NCBI GenBank assembly: GCA_018105865.1
Contig: CM030848.1
Location: 13,440,199-13,504,198 of the forward strand
Direction of reading: 5' to 3'
DNA from: Metaphire vulgaris
Lineage: Eukaryota > Annelida > Clitellata > Crassiclitellata > Megascolecidae
DNA: 64,000 nt
Position numbers and translations under genes: made by a program. Shown here piece after piece: positions 14,047-64,000 of this stretch (its first letter is position 1; every line of letters starts with the position of its first letter). The notes beneath the pieces are model-generated. The model saw only the letters and a program-made list of their open reading frames with translations, was not told the DNA's origin and ran no database searches.

Positions 14047-14201
14047 TTACCGGAAATTGTTCTCCATGTTTCGCTGCTGGACATTGAACGAGACACTTCT
14101 ATTTTATTAAATAGAAAACCTGCGTGACGTAATTTATGGACTGCACTTTAAGAGGAGGGGTCCGAGATTTGTGACAGGTTGTTACAAGGGAGATTTGGAA
14201 A

Positions 14202-14385
14202 CAGTGGCGGCTCCACAGGGGGATCCGGGGCCCGTGCCCCTATTTAGTGCCTGGCCCCTCCAATGGTCTCCCCGTTTGGACCCTATACTTAATACTACAT
14301 ACCTAACAACAAATGGTTTGCCCCCATGATTAGAAGTTGCCACCCCAACGGCCCCCCCACTTGCCAAATCCTGGAGCCGCCACTG
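14202..14385. mobile_element. hAT-type MITE (CAGTGGCGGCTCC family)
   Basis: Inverted ends CAGTGGCGGCTCC / GGAGCCGCCACTG, flanked by TTTGGAAA and TGTGGAAA (8 bp, one mismatch). It lies only 90 bp before the first coding exon. Confidence 0.85.
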
Positions 14386-14484
14386 TGTGGAAACTGTCGA
14401 AAAATGCGTGAGGTACTTTATGGATGTCCCCTGATGGTCTCCTGCATATTCGTTTACTTTTCGCATTGTTCGCAGCGCCGGGAG

Positions 14485-53727
<39,243 letters not shown>

Positions 53728-54029
53728 AGTTTTCGCAGTGCCTCTGAGAATTCTACAAGGGCGCTATATAAATGTCCTTAGCGTTACATCTCAAAAGTAA
53801 GTCTAAGCAAACTTCAATTGTACTTTGCAGTTTCTGTTAAGCTTCTGATGCATACGACTGTGACAAATTGAAGCATTCATGTTTCAGTGGTTAGAACGTC
53901 AAATGTCTATCAGCAACAAGGAAAAAGCTTTGTACCCAACTGGTAACAAGATCATGTAAATGTATTCCTGTCAACTTTGGGTCCATCCATATAGTATGTA
54001 GGCACTGAGAGAGAGAGAGAGGGATTGGG

Positions 54030-54213
54030 CAGTGTTTATTCTAGCCACCTTGACATGGGGGGATTTTTGAAATGTTTGGGGGGGGGCAAGGTCTGAGTCT
54101 CCACACTTTGTGGGGGGGGGGCATTTCCATCCCCCAGCCAACATTTAAATTTTTTTGGGAATTTTAAAACTTGGAGGGGGGAATTCCCCAGAGAAGGTCA
54201 AGAATAAACACTG
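54030..54213. mobile_element. MITE (CAGTGTTTATTCTAG family)
   Basis: Ends CAGTGTTTATTCTAG / AAGAATAAACACTG, in the 3' flank of the sodium channel. Confidence 0.8.
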
Positions 54214-55265
54214 GGGGTTGGGTTTAGGAGATTTTGCACATGCACGGTGTGCAAACGGGGCGGGGGAGGGGGTGGTGAAAATATTCCTTTCTGTGTACAT
54301 AATATATGGATGAGCCCTTTATAGATACTCATATGTACTGTGTGAATTGTTTTGCTGTAAAAGAAGCTCAACAATGTCCTAAGTCTGTAGCTGTGTTACT
54401 GCTGTTTATATGCATTTAGTAAGAAAAGTCTTATCGTTTACTTCAACCAGTGTCTCAAAGCGTATCTTTCATGCCAAATCACTGAGTAGTGGTAGACAAA
54501 TCTATTTTTCCTACAACAATTGATTTTATCAGTCTTTGCACAAGTACAATGCCATCACACGCACCATTTGACAAGATTATGTTCAAAATGTCCACAATGC
54601 ACTGTTTTACCACGTGTTTACTTTTAGTTAACTAGTAGTAGTGTCTGTCAAAATAAGAAAAATTTTGGTTAAACTATGAATTAAAAGCAAAACTGGTATT
54701 TTTTTATTTGTGTCATGCATATTTTCTTACCAGGTTACAAAATATTGGGTAAAAGACATGGGACAGTCTTGCAGGATTAAAATTGCCTGCTTAGATACAC
54801 GGTAAGCGTTTGACTCTGTCCTATGGTCAATCTTCCTCACTGCCCTTTGGATGTTGACTATTGCCTGGCCTATCATGTACCTTTCCCATAGCTATTTTAA
54901 GAAAGGCTGAGCGCCTAAGAATAAGCAGCTACTGTTGTGCTGCTCTCGAAGGCGCTATATAAATCCACTAGATTTTACTTGCTTTTACTTCAGTCCAGCA
55001 ATTCGAGCCTATAGTAAAGTTAAACAAAAGCGACACTGCGAATGGTTTTAAATGGTTTGCAAAGCGTTTGACTTTATTCGCATGTTTGATCTATGTTTAC
55101 GTAATCTGTAGTATTATAGTAAAATTATGTTTGCAATAAATTATTACTTAGTGTATGTACAGCATTGGAGACCTTTGTGAAGCCACTGTCTTAACGGCTT
55201 CTTTATCTTATGGACTGCATCTGTGATTATTATTATTGCTTCTGTCATGCACGGTGGTTAAAGTG

Positions 55266-55452
55266 CAGTGTTTATTCTAGGCCTGTTTTTTGGGGGGAGG
55301 GGAATTCCCCCCAAAGTTTTAAAATTCCCCCCCCCCAATTTGTATATGTTGGCTTGAGGTATGGACACTCCCCCCAAAGCGTGGAGAGACAAATCTTGTC
55401 CCCCCAAACATTTCAAACTCCCCCAATGTCAAGGTGCCTAGAATAAACACTG
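55266..55452. mobile_element. MITE (CAGTGTTTATTCTAG family)
   Basis: Ends CAGTGTTTATTCTAG / CTAGAATAAACACTG with flanking GTTAAAGTG copies. Confidence 0.85.
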
Positions 55453-56400
55453 GTTAAAGTGCAACTTGGAATGCGCCCCCCCCCCGGGAGGGGCGGCTCT
55501 CTTCCTCGATTGGGCCCCCATTCTATAAAGACAATTGGGGCATCTGATAGCTGTACTGAAGATGTGGAAACCAGAGACACTTTGGGGTTTAGAGAGTCGT
55601 AATTTTTTTCAACCCCAGAGCTGACTTCAAGTGGACCTCATCTCACATCAACCACTGCCTATTCGAGTTGCAGCTTTGATCATGCATTGCAGATGATGAC
55701 AGAACAACTGCGCAGTCTACATAACGTAAAATAGGCATGTAAACATTGCTGTCCTATTGTCTGGCCAGAATACACTGTACAGGGTGGCGCAAAAAAACTA
55801 TATTAAATGCCAAACCTAATTAAATGTGACTACTCCGGTTTTTTGCACCACCCTGTATATTAGCATTTGAACTTGTATTGTAAGATGTTGCTTGTTAAAT
55901 GTAGTTTTCATCTTGCCAAATCCAGACTATTTTTTATTAAATATTACAATATTTTTAAAGCAAATTTTGAATTCTTGATTGTGTCGATGTCTGATGCCAA
56001 TGTGTGCAACTCAGTGAGACAAAAAATTATTTGCTTTCATTTGTAGGATTTTTTTCTAACCGAGGTATTGCATAAAGCAATTAGGTCTAATTAATCACTA
56101 AACTTCAGTCTGTGCACCTATTAACACTCTAACACAGCTCTGATTTCTGGCATTAAAACTAATTTGAAAATAAATATTCTGATTATAATGTGGCCTTTGT
56201 CATTTCAAAATGTATAGCTAGTGGAAAATGCAATCTATACTGTACCTTATTACAGATTGGCAATGTTCTATTGTTTTGTTCTAGTTCTTGGAAAGCCCAA
56301 CATTTCAAACCCAAATCTGATGCCAATAAAGCCCAGTTTTGTTTAACCGATCTTAATTATTTAATTGTACATTTTGTATCTTAAGAGATTCTTAATACAC

Positions 56401-57766
56401 TTTTATTGCAACGCATAAATGACATAACAAGAGTGGACAAGTTGCTCTTTCATTCACAGCGTAACCCTGAGGGAAGCGGAGGGCCGGGCCCCAGGGATAT
56501 TTCTAGGATTGTCAATTTGGGGGGGGGGGGTGTCCAGAGCTAATTAGTATGCATTTTGTATGCATACCATTGTCACATTACCAAATTTTAGGGGGTGTCG
56601 ACCTCAAATTGGGGGATGTTGGGGGGGGGTGTTAGGGGTGTAAAAATATCCCTGCGGGGCCCCCACCTTGACTCGGGCTAGAACACCAGCCGTGGGATTT
56701 GTGCAGCATACCATCATAGAAACCTCTGCAAACAAGGCTTCTTTTAATTCAGCCTACGAATTGATGCCATCAGAATATAATGAATAGAAATTATTTTAAT
56801 TTAAAACAAATGCAACATTTTGCAATGATCACAGAAACAATATCACTATAGGTGCCTTTGAGATCACAATGTACTAAATCAATATATTATATTTTAACTG
56901 ACAAAAACAACTAAAAAAACATCTAAAAACATTTAATCTACTTTAAGATCCAATTGTTTTTTTCTATTCACAAGCAATCACTATTCTAAATGCTTCATCT
57001 ATCTCAGGGGAGGCCAACCATCCAGAGACCCACCAACTGCTGATTGGTGGCCCTCGGGACCTCTTCCCAAATAAATTTGATTGGTCCTATTTATGCATAA
57101 AATTTTGAGTTATGAGTAAGACATTTCTTTTGCTTAATTTAGTAAAATAGTAACCTATTTTAAACTGCTGTTTAGTTGTAACGGTGTAACTGTTACCAGT
57201 TACTACTGTTACGTGTCGGCAGTTACTGTACTACTGTTGAAAACATTGATGTGCAAAAGGCACCCCCAAACAATGTGGCCCTCCACAAGCTGATCGAAAT
57301 TTATCATGGCCCGCTTGTAGCAAAATGTTGGTCACCCCTGAATTCTATCTATTCATCAGTGTATAAAAACAGTTACCCTACTGCATGATCATGGTTGGAA
57401 AAATCTAAATTAAGTTTATGCAAAATAATTTAAAATGACATCTACAGTATCACATACATGTACTACTGTACATGTCTACAGCAAAATACAACAAAATATT
57501 CCTACACAAGCATAAGTAAAACACTGCGAAAGCCGAAAAGCATAACAGTAAGCCTCAAGCAATAATCAAATGTCTTTCTACACTTCCAAACTAAATGATG
57601 GTACATCTTATTGTAACTTAACATCTTAAGCTGACAGTAGGCATTCTAGTACACTATAGCAAATTTCTCCCATTTCTGAGATTGCTATAATCAGATTCAA
57701 CTACATGACAGCAGTTGCTTAAAAATGCCACCAAGAACCTAATGCTAAATGTAAATAAATAAATAA

Positions 57767-57797
<31 letters not shown>

Positions 57798-57931
57798 CTA
57801 AACATAAATCTAAGTTCAACCATTGCTCTACCTAAGCAAATAACTCTATATATTACACGCATTCTGACGGCACTGAAAGCCAAATGCTAAGCAAGATACG
57901 TTTAAATATCTGTTCTCAGTAAAGTCGACTG
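56401..57931. other. Intergenic region between the two convergent genes
   Basis: I see no coding exon. It contains an inverted-repeat element with ends AGGGATATTTCTAGG / AAAAATATCCCTG (about 56,491-56,655), a short hAT-like element with ends CAGGGGAGGCCAACC / GGTCACCCCTG (about 57,007-57,340) and an (AT)n tract near 57,768-57,790. The 3'UTR of the minus-strand PARP gene must lie in its right-hand part. Confidence 0.5.
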
Positions 57932-58071
57932 TCACTTGCATAGGAACTGGATGATGTAACGCAGGCATATTTGGTTTTCATTGTAGACAACATACTCATT
58001 GTGGTTGATAGACAGGCCCTTCCTAGCCACGCTGCAACGATACCGCTTGTCTCCAAGAGGAATCAAAGCCC
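57932..58071 (-). CDS. PARP exon g: catalytic Glu and C-terminus
   Basis: Encodes ALIPLGDKRYRCSVARKGLS, then INHNEYVVYNENQICLRYII and QFLCK, ending at TGA (57,934-57,932). NEYVVY holds the catalytic Glu required for chain elongation. Acceptor attttccag. Confidence 0.96.
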
Positions 58072-58283
58072 CTGGAAAATGATAATGAAATACGATGAAA
58101 CAAATTCAATGAACTTCCAGATCTAGGCTTTAAAAAACACATTTTCATCCAATTAGCATTTCCTCCATAGTCTGTCTTGCTGTTTCCCTCTGACTACTGA
58201 TCTCTGGAATGACCTGGTCTTCTGCAGATGGATTTGAAGTACCGTCGAACAATACCCTCGGTATTAGGAATGGTGCTAGAGAA

Positions 58284-58346
<63 letters not shown>

Positions 58347-59374
58347 GTTATTATTATTTATTGACATAATATTCAAAGTCACATTTATTAATGACACTGA
58401 TTTTTAAAATGAAACCCCAACCAAAGTCTCCAGATAGACAATGTTCAGTCTGTAGATGGATGGTGTACTGTGTGTTATACTGTTTGAGGTCGATCTTCCA
58501 GTAGAGGTTGAAAACTCCCACTATAGGCAACAATTATTTGGGCGGGAGTATCGGTAGTTTGATTCTCCACCCCCCTCAATTGTTTATTTGAAAACCGAAG
58601 GCCACTGAAAAGAGGTTGGTAACCTCAGTTTATATGAACTTCGTTCAGTACCACTGCAGTCCCACATACATGCTACAATAATTCCATCATCACTTACTGT
58701 ACACCTTAACTATTGTCAAACAGGTCACCAATTTCCAGCTCACCTGTGGGAAGAGTAAGATCGTGACGTGCATCTGGATGGCTGCGTCCCACTCCTTGAA
58801 CACTCTGATAGCCTACAGCGTCTTTCTCTTCAAATTGATAGGGAAATTTTTCCTTTATCTTTCCCAAAGCAACCTTTGTAAATCAATCAATCAGTTAGTC
58901 AGTAAGTCAATCAATCAATCAATCAACTTCTATGGCACCACCACCACCATAATGCTTATGACATCAGCCGATGACGCACCAAATCTAATCCAAATGAGAA
59001 AATACTAATAAAAAAGTAATTTAGCAATACACACACACATACACACGACACGTTAGTACATCAGCATATGTTTAGATAGTAAAATGAAGCATTATGATCC
59101 ACAATAAATCAACTTCAGTTTGCAAAAAAAAGGTCTCAGTACCTCACACACAAGCATGTACTTCACTTTGGAGTTCTTCCTGTCATTGTGGCAGTAACCG
59201 TAGCTCTTCTCGAACTCATCCGAGGTGTAGATGCCCTATACAATTTAAAATTTATACAAATACACAAAATAAATTCAACCATAAGTCTCTGCAACAACAA
59301 CAAGAAAAACTGAAAATCTAACAATTCACATTACATCCTCTGTTGTTATTTGAACTAACAATGGACATCTAATG

Positions 59375-59418
<44 letters not shown>

Positions 59419-59509
59419 CATATTATTATTATCATTATTATTATTATTATTATCATCATCATCATCATTGTTATTATTATTATCATCATCATTATTATTA
59501 TTATTATCG

Positions 59510-59545
<36 letters not shown>

Positions 59546-60009
59546 GTGAACTTCTATAGTGCCGTTTTATTAGTAATGCACTTGGCATCAGTCGCAGGTC
59601 GCACCAGATTTTAATCATAATTACCCATTGTGAAAGCCAATAAGCCAGTCCAATTTTCTGGTCCCTGTTATGGCAGATAGGCAATGGAGAATAGGTAAGT
59701 TTTGAGTTTTGATTGGAATATCGTTAGAGACTCAGCAGAGCGGACAAATGCCGGGAGTGAATTCCATATTTCTTATTTCGACCCAGTCACGATATTCAAC
59801 AGTCTGCTTAATTTTAGTGTTAAGACATTTGACTGTCTATAAAGGAATCCAAACCAAACGCTAAATAATGGTGACGTGTTTCTTGAAATTTGCAAACCCC
59901 GCTTGCATGCCACGAATATTAATGCAAAGATAAAAAAAATACTACGGAAGAATTGTGAAGTGGTTTTCACAACACAGGCTTACTTATCCTCCTAAACCAC
60001 TTAAAATCA

Positions 60010-60068
<59 letters not shown>

Positions 60069-62834
60069 GCTGAACTGAACACCACGCTATGCAGCAAAGA
60101 CAAATTCAGTGTTTTATCCAGACTCTAGGTCTTTGGGGGAAAAATTGAGGCTTTCGGGGGGAGGGGGAATCGACTTGGTTGGAGGGGAAAAGTTCAATGC
60201 AAAATGTGTGTAAGTGCTGGGATTTGATTTTTAGGGAATTTTGAGGTTTTGGGGAAAATCTCTCCTACTAACAGGCCTGTGTAAAACACTGACGACAGTG
60301 GACAAATACTCGAAACCTACTTTTCCCAGGGAACTTCCGGTTATGTATGCCTCGGGAGGAGCAACAAGAAGACCTTTGCTGAGGATGCTGATCAGGTTGC
60401 AGCTGCTGCTGCCGTGGAATAACAGTCGACGGTTGTCGATACCACACGCGGCCAGTCTCTGCTCCTCTCCATTGCGAGCAACGCGGTAAATGGCTTCCAC
60501 TTTCCCTGGATATTTCCAAACAATAGCAAAAACCAACAACCAACATCAATGGAAATTCAAACCAGTTACTTTTACTGAAATTTTGAAGATAGTGGTCAAA
60601 TAAAAATCCAAGTTTAATGCATAGTGTACTGCAGAAACGATAAAGAATCTACAAGTGACCGCTACAATCGAGTCCATCTAATGTTATAGAAGCACTGCGC
60701 TATATAAATAAATGTGTCTGTTTGTGTAAGAGATTTCATTCTGACCAGGGTTCTAACTCATCCAATTATGTCTAACTGTGTTCGCTCGTGAAATTTCCTT
60801 ATCGCATATAAAACTAAAACGAGAAACTTTTCTGACATGTTTCAGGTCATTTGTCTCCCTTTTCACGTTCATTTTCTTCACTTTCCGATTTTCACTTGAC
60901 CATTCAGTTTTCCTGCCAAGCTGAAACAACATTACTACTGCTACTAACGTTACTATGCCAATTACTAGTTGAGTAATAGACTTGGCTAATATGGCACATC
61001 GCATAGTTACCTTTCCAAGTGGTACTGACATATCGAAGAAGGTACTGAGCCTCTATTTCATTCTCGTCCATCAGCTGTATCTGACAATCCAGGCATCGAT
61101 ACACATAATCCATGGGATTCATTGCTGTAAAAAATAAAACTAGTACCAAAAACCTTTAAAAACGCATACTTGTAATGTAATGTAGTGTTACAGAATATTT
61201 TATATAGTGCCCTTCTGTCATTGAGATGTCAAAGCGCTTTTGTTCTGGGCCTCAGCCTTGTTACAGCGCTATAGAAAATCCATGAATGAATGAATGAATG
61301 AATGAATGAATGAATGAATGAATGAATGAATGAATGAATGAATGAAGAATCACTCAGAAGAACTAATTCTATTACTGAATATACATCGACAAATAGATGG
61401 GCCTCAAGTCATTTCAAAAAGAGGTGAAGCTTGCCTAATAGGCAGGGCGCGATTTGTAGGGGATGGGGGAATCTTCCCCCCACTGCCCAACTGCATCCCC
61501 CATACTGCTACATCTCCCACCACTACATCCCCCCACTGCTACATTTCCCAACAACTACATCCACCCCAAGCTAGACATACCCCCCCCCCACTGCTTCAGG
61601 TCACAAATCGCACCATGCTAATTGGTGAAGCTGCCTTGACTAACAGTAAATCAACATTCAACAAATATGTTTCTGGAAATGATTGCTGAAGAAAGTACAA
61701 AATTTGAGTGATTGCAAAAGTATAAACGAAGATAAAGAAGTATGAAGATAAGAAATATGAAGATAAAGAAGTACGAAGATAAGAAAGACAAGATCGGCTC
61801 ACTTTTGATAGAAAGCTGAAATGCGAAGATCGCACAGACATGATCTTGAATGCTGGGCACCGATGATGATCTTGGCTGCAATTTCAAGCTCCATCAGTGA
61901 TTCAATCTTCTTCCACTCCTCTTCCAGGCGAGTTCCATTGTCAAGAATCGGAATTCTTTCAAATTCATAGCCTTTCTTTGGAATCAGATGGTAATACTCG
62001 TTTGATAACTTTACGACCTGCAATCAGTAACAGTTAAACATGGCCTACAATACTGTATGTAAAGTGCTCTTGACTCTAGCCTTTGACATACTTATTGCAC
62101 TATATAAATCGTAATAATAATAATAATAATATATCCAAGTCACTGCACTTGGCAAACTACATTCTTCGTAACAAAATGAGTCGATTCTACAAAACACAGC
62201 CGGAAAAAAGAGTATTCTCAACATTTTCATCGAATTCCTGTATTTAATCTGACCTTTCCAAAATACTGCAGCTATCTTGACCAACACAGCAATCGCTAAA
62301 ATACTCAGAAAAACACACATCTTAATTCATTTTCAATTAACACAATAATTATGTGATGGTCTACAGGTTAGACAAGTCATCAGTGTGTGGAGGGGTTATG
62401 CGCATAAGAAGAAGCAGTTACTACTGTACTACTCCCAAAGCGCTATATAAATTTACAAGATTTTACTTACTTACTTACTTAAGCAATGCACAAGTGAATA
62501 AGACAACCAATGCATGAGTGAATAAGTGAGGCATGTAGACTCTGGGGGACGGCAGTGGGTAAATAAGATAAACAAAACACCTCCTTCATAACTCTCAGCT
62601 GTAGAATGAGCCATGAATGCAATGTACAATAAAAGCAAAATGATCTATTATTGATTTTTTTTCATATAATACATAATCGGAAATTTCAATTAAGAACTTC
62701 AGTTTTCTGTCCAAAAGACTGGAATAAAAGCAAATGTAAACTCCTTTTGCACCTTCTCCAATTCTTCTGCATACTTATTCATGTCAGTTGTGGCAACTTT
62801 TGATTTCATTTCGTCGAGTAATTTCACCAACGTC
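57932..62834 (-). CDS. PARP1/2/3-type poly(ADP-ribose) polymerase, C-terminal part (7 exons)
   Basis: Seven exons (62834-62753, 62017-61840, 61124-61011, 60505-60321, 59235-59143, 58873-58744, 58071-57932) join with consistent phases into about 306 residues ending in a stop at 57,932. They encode the end of the alpha-helical regulatory domain (VVKLSNEYYHLIPKK) and the ADP-ribosyltransferase domain. The H-Y-E triad is present: His in LLFHGSSSCNL, Tyr in GIYTSD, Glu in NHNEYVVYN. So the enzyme should use NAD+ to build poly(ADP-ribose), normally in DNA damage signalling. Odd features: GSSLGKGIYTSD where PARP1/2 have GYMFGKGIYFAD, and a short end (IIQFLCK). The 5' exons, with any WGR or zinc-finger domains, are outside the window, so PARP1, 2 or 3 cannot be decided. 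It converges on the Nav gene. Confidence 0.93.
58195..58357 (+). repeat. SINE with (ATT)n tail in a PARP intron
   Basis: Same body as 62,895 (GATCTCTGGAATGACCTGG ... GGTGCTAGAGAAG) followed by (ATT)n. Inverse copies are at 59,372-59,640 and 58,905-58,985. Confidence 0.68.
58744..58873 (-). CDS. PARP exon f: catalytic domain
   Basis: Encodes VALGKIKEKFPYQFEEKDAV, then GYQSVQGVGRSHPDARHDLT and LPTG; compare SVKGLGKTTPDP in PARP1. Acceptor gatttacaaag, donor CCCACAG/GTGAGC, phase 1. Confidence 0.95.
59143..59235 (-). CDS. PARP exon e: catalytic domain with Tyr
   Basis: Encodes GIYTSDEFEKSYGYCHNDRK followed by NSKVKYMLVCE, equivalent to GIYFADMVSKSANYC ... of human PARP1. Acceptor aattgtatag, donor TGTGAG/GTACTG, phase 0. 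Confidence 0.95.
59372..60064. repeat. (ATT)/(ATC) microsatellites in a PARP intron
   Basis: 59,372-59,545 and 60,011-60,064, separated by an inverse SINE copy. Confidence 0.95.
60109..60291. mobile_element. MITE (CAGTGTTTTATCCAGAC family)
   Basis: Ends CAGTGTTTTATCCAGAC / CCTGTGTAAAACACTG; 30 bp beyond the donor of PARP exon d. Confidence 0.8.
60321..60505 (-). CDS. PARP exon d: catalytic domain with His
   Basis: Encodes KVEAIYRVARNGEEQRLAAC, then NRRLLFHGSSSCNLISILSK and GLLVAPPEAYITGSSLGK. HGS carries the NAD-binding His and Ser; APPEA is typical of PARP1/2. Acceptor tatccag, donor GGAAAA/GTAGGT, phase 0. Confidence 0.96.
61011..61124 (-). CDS. PARP exon c: end of regulatory domain
   Basis: Encodes MNPMDYVYRCLDCQIQLMDE and AQYLLRYVSTTWKG, matching the NPxDxxYxxL ... 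xxYVxxT pattern that links the helical and catalytic domains. Acceptor ttttttacag, donor GGAAAG/GTAACT. Confidence 0.92.
61840..62017 (-). CDS. PARP exon b: regulatory domain
   Basis: Encodes VVKLSNEYYHLIPKKGYEFE, then ILDNGTRLEEEWKKIESLME and LEIAAKIIIGAQHS. LSN-x-YY-x-LIP is the signature of the PARP regulatory domain. Acceptor tgattgcag; donor placed at TCAT/GTCTGT (weak), which gives the phase 1 required by the next exon. Confidence 0.87.
62395..62482 (+). repeat. SINE tail of the AAGCGCTATATAAATTTAC type
   Basis: GCAGTTACTACTGTACTACTC, then AAAGCGCTATATAAATTTAC and (TTAC)n. Similar tails occur at about 10,130-10,206, 18,588-18,652, 46,765-46,832, 50,385-50,452, 54,905-54,990 and (reverse) 29,130-29,185. 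Confidence 0.68.
62753..62834 (-). CDS. PARP exon a: regulatory domain
   Basis: Encodes TLVKLLDEMKSKVATTDMNK then YAEELEK, helical and comparable with the QAAYSIL ... AVSQG segment of human PARP1. Acceptor gcttttag, donor GAGAAG/GTGCAA, phase 0 out. Earlier exons are not found up to 64,000. Confidence 0.85.
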
Positions 62835-62894
62835 CTAAAAGCAATGGTAATTGAATAAGCTACGAAGCACATGTGACCAGTAATACAACCATTC

Positions 62895-63051
62895 TGACTG
62901 ATCTCCGGAATGACTGGGTCTTTTTCTGGATGGATTTGATGGATTTGGAGTACCGTTAATTAATACTTTCAGAGTAATAGAACTGGTTCTATAGAAGTGC
63001 AAAATTATTACTATTAGTTATTGTTGTTATTATTGTTTATTATTATTATTG

Positions 63052-63102
<51 letters not shown>

Positions 63103-63158
63103 AATATTATTATTATATTTTATAATAATAATAATAATAATAATAATATATATAATAT

Positions 63159-63255
<97 letters not shown>
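62895..63255 (+). repeat. SINE with (ATT)/(TAA)n microsatellite tail
   Basis: Body CTGATCTCCGGAATGACTGG ... GGTTCTATAGAAGTGC running into an ATT then TAA microsatellite. The same body precedes ATT tracts at about 58,195-58,357 and 11,905-12,014, and (GATT)n at 33,815-33,942 and 17,748-17,880. Confidence 0.7.
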
Positions 63256-63419
63256 TCAGATTGAAAGTCATTTAGGACAGTATGGGGCATTGTTAAGAAA
63301 AAACAGAGCATTCTATAGGCCTATAGGCAAGCAGTATCTTCAAATCTTCAACCCCAATATTCTCCTGAAATTCAACAGACTCTAACAGAGGGGTCATCCA
63401 CATTTATGCCTTAGCAGTA

Positions 63420-63755
63420 CTATTGCTACAGTAGGCTATAGATATGCAAAAATTCAGAAGTGTGATGAAATGAATTGAGTCCACATTTTCTTGTGTCCCC
63501 ATCTACATTGAGTCAAACCGTACTAGAGTAGGAAATATATTCTGTCCCACTTTGATTCTAGATCATTCGAAATGCCACGAAAAATGGTTACCCATTTGAG
63601 TCAACATTATACAAAGAACTTCAGAAATCTTTTCTGTATCATATGCCTAAAAAGTCGATCGAGAGATGAGAAGGGTCTTAAGATAGCTGGTTTTTGTATA
63701 TGAGAATTAATAGACCACAAATATATTATAAAATTGAAACCCTGTTTGATACTGT
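63420..63755. repeat. Dispersed 330-bp repeat of unknown type
   Basis: Shares long similar segments with 19,315-19,640 (same orientation) and about 9,592-9,990 (inverse), for example GATATGAAAAATCCAGACG-like and CGATCGAGA(T)ATAAGAAGGG-like stretches. It has no visible coding capacity. Confidence 0.6.
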
Positions 63756-63811
63756 TCCGAAAGAACGGAGAACTGCGCCGTAAAAAAGGGAGCACTACGC
63801 CGTAAGCTTAG

Positions 63812-63840
63812 AGCACTACTACTACTACTACTATTACTAG

Positions 63841-63920
<80 letters not shown>

Positions 63921-63921
63921 A

Positions 63922-63953
<32 letters not shown>

Positions 63954-64000
63954 ACATCATCATCATTATTATTGTTATTATCATCATCATCATCATCATC
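63812..64000. repeat. (TAC)/(TAA)/(ATC) microsatellite at the window end
   Basis: Runs to the last base, so its full length is unknown. Confidence 0.96.

Larger units (their letters stand above)
10662..14201. other. 5' flank without recognised genes
   Basis: Contains a 16-bp perfect hairpin (10,944-10,978), a SINE-type segment ending in (ATT)n (about 11,905-12,014), a repeat with CAGTGGCGTAGCG-like ends (about 12,293-12,510), a TTAA MITE (13,128-13,207), a short tandem of TATCACGG units (13,317-13,362) and an inverted-repeat element (13,743-14,046) with near-identical 8-bp flanks (TTGCCGGA/TTACCGGA). Confidence 0.5.
53728..56400 (+). other. 3' flank and probable 3'UTR of the Nav gene
   Basis: Non-coding. 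AATAAA hexamers occur at 55,135-55,140 and 56,325-56,330 and could serve polyadenylation. Two MITEs (54,030-54,213 and 55,266-55,452) and a SINE with the GCGCTATATAAAT(CC)ACTAGATTTTACTT-type tail (about 54,895-54,985) interrupt it. The true transcript end cannot be read from the sequence alone. Confidence 0.45.

Noticed and set aside
14407..14484. Earlier in-frame ATG (14,404) as channel start
   Set aside because: It lies before a credible acceptor and the extra residues match no Nav N-terminus.

Overview
This is nuclear genomic DNA of an invertebrate animal. It carries split genes with long introns, dense microsatellites and many short inverted-repeat transposons. The main content is a nearly complete voltage-gated sodium channel gene (Nav1 / SCN / para type) on the + strand, from about 14,485 to 53,727. 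I can place 27 coding exons by splice sites, phase and homology. The protein would be close to 1,950 residues. The sequence mixes chordate-like and arthropod-like residues, so an invertebrate deuterostome is possible, but the taxon is not resolved.

Layout. 1-14,475 is 5' flank: no convincing coding exon, several microsatellites, two CpG-rich patches and a 1.8 kb hAT-like element. 14,485-28,866 encodes the N-terminus and domain I. 29,846-34,522 encodes the I-II linker and the start of domain II. 38,289-40,320 finishes domain II. 42,846-43,601 is the II-III linker. 43,672-50,244 is domain III. 50,613-50,720 is the inactivation linker. 51,309-53,727 is domain IV and the C-terminus. After a repeat-rich intergenic stretch of about 4.2 kb, a second gene runs towards it on the minus strand (62,834 down to 57,932). 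It is the C-terminal part (regulatory plus catalytic domains) of a poly(ADP-ribose) polymerase of the PARP1/2/3 type. Its 5' exons lie outside the window.

The channel has the D-E-K-A selectivity ring and four S4 sensors. Several points deserve attention: a U12-type intron in domain I whose acceptor sits in the last of four 44-bp tandem repeats; an apparent AT-AA intron in the III-IV linker, where vertebrate SCN genes have an AT-AC intron; MLM in place of the IFM/MFM inactivation motif; glycine at the domain I residue that is aromatic in tetrodotoxin-sensitive channels; a 26-nt microexon; and a short disrupted stretch just before DIII S1.

The rest is repeats: hAT-like MITE families with 8-bp target duplications, a TTAA-ended MITE family, SINEs whose tails run into microsatellites, and LINE 3' fragments. 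The two genes have no evident functional link; they are only convergent neighbours. I found no undescribed system.
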